From NCBI GenBank assembly GCA_963920635.1, contig OY987298.1:109621309-109685308 (forward strand): DNA of 64,000 bases, read 5' to 3'. The position numbers were made by a program, and so were the translations under genes. The notes beneath the pieces are model-generated. The model had not been told where the DNA came from and made no database searches. It saw only the letters and a program-made list of their open reading frames with translations. The stretch is from Pseudeuparius sepicola. Lineage: Eukaryota > Arthropoda > Insecta > Coleoptera > Anthribidae. The stretch's first letter is position 1; every line of letters starts with the position of its first letter. Shown here piece after piece: positions 56,256 to 64,000 of the stretch.

Positions 56256-57724
56256 TCGGCCAAAAGTAAAGAAACAAATAAATAATTTATTAATTATTTA
56301 CAGATATCGATTCATAATATTTTGGAATCGCTGAGTAGGTGTAGGTCTATTGGCCTCTAAAATACTTCCAACAAAAACGCGACACAATTCAGTTTTTGCT
56401 AAATACATTTTTTTTCCCTTGAATTTTGGGGGACAAAAGAAAAGAAACATTTGAGTTTAGTCTCATTTCTTATGTTACTAGAGTTGGTAGTACCAAAATT
56501 TTGTAGTTCTGAGAACAATGCAGTTTTACCAACATGCCTAAAGGGAAAAGTTCGTCAGAAGATATGAAAAAATCAATTATCGGAAAATTTCGATCTGGCG
56601 AGAAAAAAGTTGAAATTGTAAGGCAATAAAATTAAACCGCTGTATTATCACAAAAAAATTGCAATGTACAATCAACGCAAAAGCTTAAGTAATGCTCCAA
56701 AATCAGGAAACAGATAAAGCTACCTATCACAGTATAAAACTGATTTCTTCAAGAATTCCATTTTGGCATGCAGGGAGAATAAAAAAGGAAAATACGACAA
56801 GTGAGTTTATCTGTAAGATCTGTTAGGCGTTGGTTGAATGAATTCGGTCTTTATGGGCGAAGACCAGCGAAGAAGCCTTTTCTTTTTGCTAAAAACAGAT
56901 GAGCCAGGTTAGAATTTGCAAGGAATCATATTAACTGGGATGTTCGTCAATGGAAAAACGTTTTATTTTCTGATCAAACAAAGTTTAACTTGTTTAGTTC
57001 TGATGGAATACAGTAGGTAAGACGTCCGTAGAACGAAAGGTTTAACCCTAGATTAGTAAGGGTACAATTCAATATGGCGATGGAAATGTGATATTTTGGG
57101 GTTGTTTTTCTAATAGACACGGAGTGGGCCCCTTATTTTATATCGGTGGCATCAGGGACATATTTGTTTATTTAGACATCTTAAAGGAACAAAACGCTCA
57201 AGAGAATTTGTCCTTATGGTGGATTTTTCAGCACGACAGCAATCCGAAGCATACCGCTAAGATAGTAAAAGAAAGGTTTTCAACTGAAAAATAAATGCTC
57301 AAAGTCCTGATCTTAACCCTATTGAAAACCTCTGGGAACATATTGATAGGAAAATAAGAGAAGAAAACGATGAAAAATATGAATCTAAAGAAGAACTATT
57401 AGAAGCTGTCATGAGAGTATGGAATAATGTTTCGCAAGAATATATTGATGAATTATAATATCCTCTCTATCTAGAGGATGCGCAGAAGTTATAAAAAATA
57501 ATGGTTATGCGACTCGTTATTTAAATATCCCTTGTTAATTAACTTTTAAAAATTGTTTCTATACTTATATCCGCTTAAATATTAATATAAAATTACAGAC
57601 TCTAAACTCTAAAATTACTATATTTTATAACATTATAACATATAGAATTACTTTCCAAAGTTTAATAAAAATTTAAATAAATTTAACAGAATGATATATC
57701 CAAAGTTTCTTTACTTATGGCCGG
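56256..57724 (+). mobile_element. Tc1-like transposon, 1469 bp, full length but dead
   Basis: TA duplications (56254-56255 and 57725-57726) flank inverted ends TCGGCCAAAAGTAAAGAAAC and (complement) CCGGCCATAAGTAAAGAAAC. Between them lies a degraded transposase in the + orientation. Total length and layout are typical of Tc1-family elements. It lies near the right-hand end of the presumed intron. Confidence 0.93.
56534..57538 (+). pseudogene. Tc1-like DDE transposase, multiple stops and frameshifts
   Basis: ATG 56534 opens the N-terminal helix-turn-helix region (MPKGKSSSEDMKKSIIGKFR) and meets a stop at about 56627. The catalytic domain is recognisable in pieces: FSDQTKFNLFSSDG, with the first Asp at 56972-56974; FQHDSNPKHTAK, with the second Asp at 57235-57237; and SPDLNPIENLWEHI, with the Glu at 57324-57326. 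The second Asp to Glu distance is 86 nt where a DD34E enzyme needs about 102, so roughly 16 nt are missing near 57294. The C-terminus ends with SRGCAEVIKNNGYATRY and a stop at about 57538. Frame changes also occur between the two Asp motifs. Certainly inactive. Confidence 0.92.
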
Positions 57725-57726
57725 TA

Positions 57727-58003
57727 TAGGTACAGACATAGATATGTGTGCATAGGTCATGCCCCGACCTCGAATCCAACCAAGGTCGATCTAAGGCAGT
57801 CCAAAGAGTTCATGATGCCACGAACGTCGCCACCGCGGTCCCGCTGAATTAGTTACGGCACTGACACAATCATTATTAGATAAACTTACAATACTTATCA
57901 ATGCAAGCATCTTAATGGAAGATTTGGAAAAAAAGCCCAGGCTTTCTTTCAATTTGAAAGTTGAGAATAGAAGGCTACAAGAGGATCTAAAAAAGTTGAT
58001 ATA
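57727..58003 (+). other. Coding-like stretch cut by the 58-kb palindrome
   Basis: About 63 codons (from roughly 57815) stay open, with a coiled-coil-like composition: SLLDKLTILINASILMEDLE and NRRLQEDLKKLI can be read. The frame runs straight into the element at 58004. Beyond the element, at about 59208, another coding-like piece reads EKKVIEEEIQQLDPLFNK and continues to a stop near 59365. Whether these were ever one protein is unknown; I recognise no family. Confidence 0.25.
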
Positions 58004-59157
58004 CAGGCTGATTAGGTTTCATTCTGCGGCACTTTAACGGGTGATAGAAAACAAAAAAATAACCGCACTTTCTTTTATAAACTATATCATTTTAAGGCCC
58101 TATAAAAAAGTTACAAGATGTTAAAGTTGTAAGAAATATGTGGACTTTATTGAATATTTACAAACTAGTTGAGATATTTAAGTCACATTTGGAACTCGTT
58201 ATAACGGCATGAGTTAGCATAAAACCTGTTAATATCAAAAACCTTGAAGAACCAGTGGCATAGAATTGGGTAATTAATATAATTATTATTATTTTAGAAA
58301 AAAATTAACCACCTTGTATAGCAATAAAATATATTCAATTTCTTATGTAGATTTTAATTTTACACAAAAATGTCCTCTTCATGGCAAATTTGATTTTTTG
58401 TATTATTTCGGGGTATTTCTGAAAAATTATCTAAAAAATTTGCTCCACCAGTAATACTTAAAGTAGAAATAGTGTGTTGCTACTTTAAATAAAGTAACTT
58501 TTTCTAATAAACTTACCTATTTAAGGCTATACTTTTGAATATACAGGGTCTAAAACATTTAAGGAAGATACAATTAATATTACGCTCTGTATCTTCAAAA
58601 GTAATACCTTGAATGGGTAAGTTTATTGTGAAAAGTTACTGTATTTAAAGTAAGAAACACTTTTTTCTACTTTCAGTCTTACTTATGGAGGGAATTTTTA
58701 AGTTGTTTTTTCAGAAATACCCCGAAATAATACGAAAAAATCTATGAAATCTATGAAACCATGACACATATCAAAAAATGCTAAGAGAACATTTTTGTTT
58801 ACAATTAAAATATACATAAGAAATTGGATACATTTTATTGCTATACAAAGTGATTCATTTCTTTTTTCTAATAACTATTATACTAATTATCCACTTCTAC
58901 GCCACTGGTTGTTCAAGGTGTTTGATAATAACAGGTTTTATGCTAACCCATGCTGTTATAACGTGCACCAAATATGACCTAAATATCTCAACTAGTTTGG
59001 TAAATATTCAATAAAATCCACATATTTCCTACAAATTTAACACCCTGTAACTTTTTTATAAGGCCTTAAAATGATATAGTTTGTAGAAGAAAGTGCGATT
59101 ATTTTTTTGTTTTCTATCACCTGTGGAAGTGTCGCAGAATAAAACTGAATCGCCCTG
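58004..59157. mobile_element. Near-perfect 1.15-kb palindromic element, family Q
   Basis: TA (58002-58003 and 59158-59159) flanks CAGGCTGATTAGGTTTCATT and (complement) CAGGGCGATTCAGTTTTATT. The arms are about 560 bp and pair throughout (GATAGAAAACAAAAAAATAA, ATATGTGGATTTTATTGAATATT-like, ATTTCGGGGTATTTCTGAAA, AACTTACCTATTTAAGG), meeting near 58580 with little spacer. Indels are few. No genuine ORF. Confidence 0.9.
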
Positions 59158-59159
59158 TA

Positions 59160-60094
59160 TACATATAGTACCACCTATACTGGTACCTAGCGTATATCTG
59201 ATGCCTGACTGAGAAAAAAGTTATTGAAGAAGAAATTCAGCAGTTAGATCCTCTATTTAATAAGGTAGCACTTATCACTATCAGGAATATTTTATGCTTG
59301 TTCATTGGTTTTAAAGGAATATTTTTATGGACTGCGTTTAAAGTTTTAAACTATATTAAAATTTAATTTTCAACGTTCCCTATTAGCATGTTTTTATAGC
59401 TTATTATTTTGTTGTTTGTATAATACTACAAGTGGAAAAAGCTACAACAAATAAGATGTTTTACTTATTTAAAATGAATTAGGTACAATTACTAGATATT
59501 ATTATTTTTTTCAGTTTTAGTTTCATTGACTTCTTTTTCCAATATGACATAAAAGTTCATTTGTAAGCTACGGAATATAATACTTATTGAGGCAATCTAT
59601 TGCACTTCAAATTCCAAGTGAAGGGAAAGGATTTATTTTTAAAGCAAGTCCAACGAGCGGCTACTGGCAAACAGGTTCTTATGTGGAATACAACCTTTTA
59701 AGAATCGGTTCCGTTTAGGTTTTAAGCGCAAACATCTGTTTTCTCTGCATTTTCTCTTGTCATTTTTTATCCCAACTTTCCACGCTCTGTTTTGTCCGCA
59801 TGTTAGTAGGCCCAGTTAATTATTATAATTTACCGAGAACACATAAATATGAAAGTAGTCGATGGGTTTTGAGAAAATGTGAAATAAACCACCCCGTGCT
59901 AATTCCTGAATTTAAATGATGCCTGACATTTTTAATCCAAGCCCAGCTTTTTCGCACATTCAATATATTTGGATGAAACTGTTTTTTTTTGTTATTGATG
60001 AGAAAACGGAGTATTATTAAGGAGACAAATTTAAACACAGCCGGAAGCGTCTTAAACCTGATATAACACTATATATAGGCTACACGACATCGTA
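59160..60094. other. No certain feature
   Basis: Contains the open piece at about 59208-59365 noted above. The rest is AT-rich DNA with no supportable feature. Confidence 0.35.
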
Positions 60095-60096
60095 TA

Positions 60097-60372
60097 CAGG
60101 GTTATTGGTAATTCGATATATTCCTTTGGACATGTGATAGGGGAGGAGGTAAGGAGTAAATTTAATTCTATAAGTATTATGCAAAACTCAATTTTTTTAA
60201 ATATTTTCGACAACTTTTTATTTAAAATCTGTAGATTTTTTTGTCTGCTAAGAAAAATTGAAATATCTCAAAAATATCGAGTTTTGCTTAATGCATATTC
60301 CGATTAAGTTTACTCCTTACCTCCTCCCCTATCACATCTCCAAGGAAATGTATCGAATTACCAATAACCCTG
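60097..60372. mobile_element. Mariner-type MITE, 276 bp
   Basis: TA (60095-60096 and 60373-60374) flanks CAGGGTTATTGGTAATTCGA on both ends (inverted, perfect over 20 bp). Arms of about 90 bp continue through GTGATAGGGGAGGAGGTAAG and GAGTAAA, with a shorter inner match at CAAAACTC/GAGTTTTG. Confidence 0.93.
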
Positions 60373-60534
60373 TATAATGCACTCCACATTTTCACGTATC
60401 GCACCTGCGCTCAAGTTTTGCTACTTATATCCCTACCATTTTTTATAAATTAGTTCAAGTAAAACAAAACGCCCGTTGTGTCACAGAGAATGAAAAAGTC
60501 CAGAATTCGTTTTAAATAATAATTATAATAGTTG

Positions 60535-60850
60535 AGAACGACTTTAGTGAGATTAACAATATGGTTGCAGCATAACAAATTTACACTGAACATTAAACAG
60601 AATATTTACCGTTTTCATCCTACACAGACCATCTTCATGATCTAGGTATGTACATACATTGTATATCGACTCCTCTGCAGAGATTCCAGAAAAGAATACT
60701 ATAAAGTATTTGGGCCTGCAAGTGGACCGACATTTACAAATAAGAATAGGTTAGTTTTATTTTTGATACGAGACAATTATTTAGCGTACTTATTCTTTTC
60801 CTGTACCCCCTTAACAAAAAAACGAACACCATTATTCCACGAGGAACACA
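60535..60850 (+). pseudogene. Jockey-like LINE reverse transcriptase fragment
   Basis: Readable pieces in shifting frames: WLQHNKFTLNIKQ (60559 onward), typical of the W...N.L.LN..KT segment after the catalytic box; then NTIKYLGLQVDRHLQ (about 60690-60737), the thumb KYLG.-.DR.L motif; then LYPL near 60803, the start of the next conserved block. At least two frameshifts or stops. The catalytic FADD/YADD part is not present. Different from the copy at 5.9 kb. Confidence 0.7.
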
Positions 60851-61493
60851 TAAAGAATGTTTCTGACACCGAGATGTTAAGAATGCGTTGGATAAAGAAG
60901 TTATCTGCTAATTGTATGTAAGTATACTTGTGCCTGGTGATCTGATGGGGATATCCAGCTACAATCTATTCAAAAGAAAAATATCGAACTGATTGTACTT
61001 ACCCGTTTTTTCCTGTCTTATGACCATCACTGCTAGAATTGTGAGCCTAACACTGTAGCCGGTGTGTACTTGCAGGCTGTGTTGCTGTCTACCCAAAACA
61101 AGCAACCTGGAAATTGCTTCGTAGGTATCTTTTTGTTTATTTATTATCACTGCACTACTTGTATTTGTATTTTTAATGTATGTTGTTTGGTAAATAAACA
61201 TGGTTATTATTTATTATTAATAATAATAATAATAATAATAATCGGGTATAATTTTTATCGTGCACCGTACACGTGCTAAAATAAAAAATAGGTTACAGAG
61301 TACGCATGTATAACTATGGAACCTCCTTATGATTAGGAAAGATATTAATCGTGAGAAAGTCATCTCGTACTTAGTAAATTTCAAACCATGTATGTACCTA
61401 ATATTTTCTTTTGCCCTGGAATTTATGTGGTAAAATTGTGAGCATAGCTCCTTGTCTGTCAATGATTATTTTTGTATACCTACCAATAAAGTA
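60851..61493. other. No gene recognised; (TAA)n microsatellite
   Basis: AT-rich DNA. About nine ATA/TAA units lie at 61217-61243. No other feature. Confidence 0.5.
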
Positions 61494-61495
61494 TA

Positions 61496-61696
61496 CAGGT
61501 TGTCCCAGAAATAAGTTCCAGAATTAAGGTACCATGCTATTACGTATATTTTTACACACCCCCCCCCCCCTTATTGACTATATTTTTGAGGTTAGGAAAA
61601 AAGTTTCAGATGAAGGTTGTAGAAGCCAAAGCAATCTTTTTTCAGCGTTTATCTAGTTGCCAAACCCAACTTATGTTTTTTAAATGGAACACCCTG
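61496..61696. mobile_element. Mariner-type MITE or solo-end pair, 201 bp
   Basis: TA (61494-61495 and 61697-61698) flanks CAGGTTGTCCCAGAAATAAG and (complement) CAGGGTGTTCCATTTAAAAA. Terminal similarity is only about 13 bp. A run of 12 C sits at about 61560-61571. Non-coding. Confidence 0.65.
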
Positions 61697-62080
61697 TATG
61701 TTTTTAGATATTTGAAATTTGCTTGTTTGTCACATTTTTAATGATGTATATATGTGATATGTTTGTTTCAAGCGATTGGAAAATGTCTGACCTTGAACGG
61801 CACCGTGGCAATGATAAAAGGGCTGGCAGCTTGTGACGCGAAACGTCCCTACGTCATCACAGGGAGGTAGCTTTTTGTAGTTGTTTACGTTTACTTGTCT
61901 GGCGATTTTCCTGTTTTAAACAACGTTTGTTGTGTGTTGGACTGTGTTTTTTAGTAATATAGGACGTGAAGTTTTATTAATAAGGTGGTAAAACAGCAGT
62001 GGTTCAGAATAAAGTGATTAAAATTGAATTTTAGTTTATAGGTTTTAGGTTGTGTCTATAGTTTCGGACTTATTTAAATC

Positions 62081-62264
62081 ATGCCGTGGACGTGTTCCGT
62101 TCCCAACTGCAAGGGAAACTACAAAGGCGGTACTAAAGTGTCGGCTTTTTCCTGCCTAACGACCCAATTTTAAGGGAAAGTGGGCTAAGCCCATCAAAAG
62201 AGATTTTGTTCCTACACAGTCTTCCAGGGTTTTGGTTTGGACTGTTGGAGAGTGTTATGCCTAA
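62081..62264 (+). pseudogene. THAP-domain gene relic (zinc-finger N-terminus), frameshifted
   Basis: ATG 62081 begins MPWTCSVPNCKGNYKGG, then KVSAFS: the Cys-X4-Cys start of a THAP domain, the C2CH zinc finger found at the N-terminus of P-element transposases and THAP proteins. The frame breaks at about 62147; the next frame has PNDPILRE. A second shift at about 62170 restores WAKPIKRDFVPTQSSRV, matching the THAP W..AI.R.DFVPT...RVC stretch. The later Cys/His ligands and the AVPTIF-type end are not intact, and a stop follows at 62262-62264. No transposase domain is seen downstream, where a family P palindrome begins at 62691. It may derive from a P-like transposon or a host THAP gene. Confidence 0.82.
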
Positions 62265-62688
62265 CAATTTTACGTGATTAAACGTAACCACCTTGATATC
62301 AGAAAGTTTTATGGTTTTATTCATTCCAATTTAGTTGTATCTAGGCACGCAAATAAGAAATAATTGGCATTTACGACAATTTTACCGGTATATACCTAAA
62401 TGCACCAAAAGCCCTTGAAAATTTGACTTTCACTCTCGTAGATTATTATCCGTGTTGTAAAACCATGAGCTACGGATGTAAAGAATCATTTAAAAGTGTT
62501 TTTTTTACCAAATTTACCAAGTTGACATCTTGAAATTTGAATTTGGCGCCTTAGGCCCACCTTCCTTGGATAACTCATCGCTCTCAGCTACCGGGCCTTG
62601 TCATTGCGACGGTGCCGCCTTGAAACTTTCAATTTTGCACTCTGGATGTCAATTTTTTGAAAATGAAACCTTTGCGGGTATAAACTTA
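62265..62688. other. No feature recognised
   Basis: AT-rich with a moderately GC-richer patch (about 62540-62640). I see no conserved motif on either strand. Confidence 0.35.
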
Positions 62689-62690
62689 TA

Positions 62691-63820
62691 CAGGGTGTCC
62701 GGTAATTATGCGGCAATCTCCCGTAAGCAGGTAGAGGACATCAAAATATTACGATTGAGTTTAACAACGACGGGTCAAATAGTTACAGAGATACAGGGCG
62801 TTGTAATTCTTTTTTTGAGATTGAATTATGGCAATAACTCCCACAATAATCAAGCTGCTGAACTGAAATTTAGTATTATTATGTTTGATGATGGAAAATA
62901 AGCTGAAAATGTCAATTTCTACGTGTCTCACAGAGGGCGCAACTTGCGCTGTTTTTGGATCGTGCTTTTATTCGTAACTTTTTTGGGCCTGCGGGTCCAT
63001 CATTTCAGTGCATCTTTTCATTCTACAACAAAGAGGTACTGTCGTTTCATAAAGATAAAATCAACCGTTTGCGTTTAAATTGGCAAAATGTGCCCATTAT
63101 ATTGGAAACATAAAATTTTCACCGACCGCTTTCAAATGCTACAGATCAACTGTACATTTAAAATGAAGAAAAAAATGCTAAATGGATATTGGTCGAAACA
63201 CCATTGGTTTTCTTGAAATAGGGTGTTCAAATTTTGTCAAATTAAATCCTTTCCATTTTGAAAGCGAATAATTTTTGGTACATTGTTCATAGGGATTTTT
63301 TTCTTCATTTTGAATGTACAGTTGATCTGTAGCATTTGAAAGCGGTCGTTGAGAATTTTATGTTTCGAACATTGGAGTCAACAGCTGTTTTGGGGCACAT
63401 TTTGCCAATTTCAACGCAAACGGTGGATTTTATCCTTATGAAACAAGAGTACCTTTTTGTTGCAGAATAAAAAGGTGCACTAAAATAATGGATCTGCAAT
63501 ACCAAAAAGATAACATCAAAAAAGTTACGAGTAAAAGCACGATCCAAAACAGCGCAAGTGGCGCCATCTGCGTGAGATACGTAGAAACTGACATTTTCAG
63601 CTTATTTTCCATCCCCAAAAACATATTAGTACCAAATTTCAGTTCAGCAGTTTGATTATTTTCGGAGATATTGCCATAATTCAATTTCAAAAAAAGAACT
63701 ACAACGCCCTGTATCTCAGTAACTATTAAGATTTGACCCGTAGTTGTTAAACTCAATCGTAATATTTTGACGTCCTATACCTGCTCACGCCAGATTGCCT
63801 CATAATTACCGGACACCCTG
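62691..63820. mobile_element. Near-perfect 1.13-kb palindromic element, family P, copy 3
   Basis: TA (62689-62690 and 63821-63822) flanks CAGGGTGTCCGGTAATTATG on both ends (inverted, perfect over the first 20 bp). The arms, about 550 bp, carry the family P blocks (ATCAAAATATTACGATTGAG, GAGATACAGGGCGTTGTA, CAAGCTGCTGAACTGAAATT, ACTGACATTTTCAGCTTATT). The distal tip sequence differs from copy 1 (GTCCGGTAATTATG against GAGTCATTAATGG) while the inner arms agree, so tips and arms have different histories. Openings of 80-123 codons on both strands are arm sequence. Confidence 0.92.
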
Positions 63821-63827
63821 TATAGGA

Positions 63828-64000
63828 AAAAATGTCATAAACGATTATGAGTATTCGCCCATAAAATATGGTTGCATTTCCCCATAGCCCAAATTTATAT
63901 ACAACCTGTTGATTCAGTAAACAAATTACATTGAACTTAAAACACTCCAAAATTCATCCATATTTTAAGGGCGAATACTCATCATCATTTATAACATTTT
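63828..64000. mobile_element. MITE, cut by the window end
   Basis: AAAATGTCATAAACGATTAT followed by GAGTATTCGCCC (from 63829) pairs with GGGCGAATACTCATCATCAT...TTATAACATTTT (63969-64000). The right tip may extend past the window. Confidence 0.8.

Noticed and set aside
62530..63756. Openings of 80-123 codons on both strands
   Set aside because: They lie mostly in the arms of a palindromic element; arms mirror each other and carry no conserved domain.

Overview
This is AT-rich eukaryotic DNA, most likely from an insect with a large, transposon-laden genome. The grounds are: no operons or ribosome-binding sites; dozens of short elements flanked by TA or 8-bp target duplications; decayed Tc1/mariner, hAT-type, MULE-like, THAP and jockey/CR1-like pieces; tRNA-derived SINEs; and frequent TAGGTACCTA-type motifs, which I associate with several insect orders. 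I cannot fix the order or species. Apart from one probable promoter and first exon (about 49.95-50.19 kb, + strand, ATG followed directly by GTGAGT) I see no intact host gene. Most open reading frames of 60-100 codons here are chance openings or lie inside repeat arms.

Layout. 0-12 kb: mostly featureless, with a broken LINE reverse transcriptase (5.9-7.0), a hAT-type MITE (7.1-7.5), a tRNA-Thr-like relic (9.6) and the first copy of a palindrome-ended repeat carrying a tiny ORF (10.4-10.9). 12.6-14.25 kb: a long-armed inverted-repeat element with a CGAT-repeat hAT-type element nested in one arm, then a MULE-like transposase relic on the minus strand (14.4-14.9). 15-26 kb: mariner-type MITEs and foldbacks. 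26-31 kb: a dispersed repeat split by a tRNA-Pro-like insertion, then a 1.85-kb element with arms of over 600 bp whose spacer encodes a cysteine-rich CXC-like C-terminus. 31.6-33.1 kb: a hAT-type MITE beside a 1.13-kb near-perfect palindrome. 35.7-38.1 kb: inverted tRNA-like repeats around a nested foldback. 39.8-46.1 kb: a mariner-type element, an intact SINE with 13-bp target duplications, a collapsing palindrome, and a three-copy tandem array (784/790/790 bp) with one MITE per unit. 47.5-48.75 kb: a hAT-type element inside another. 50-64 kb: probably the first intron of the gene above, holding further repeat copies, a mariner C-terminus, a whole but dead Tc1-like transposon, two more palindromes of about 1.1 kb, a jockey-like LINE fragment and a broken THAP gene.

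The unifying theme is fold-back DNA. Three complete palindromes of 1,130-1,154 bp in two families, and a longer-armed fourth element, would be expected to fold into long hairpins if transcribed. Several cases of nesting give relative insertion ages. The least explained items are the palindrome-ended repeat with TATA box, 48-codon ORF and AATAAA, the CXC-like coding piece in the giant inverted repeat, and a coding-like stretch cut by the 58-kb palindrome.
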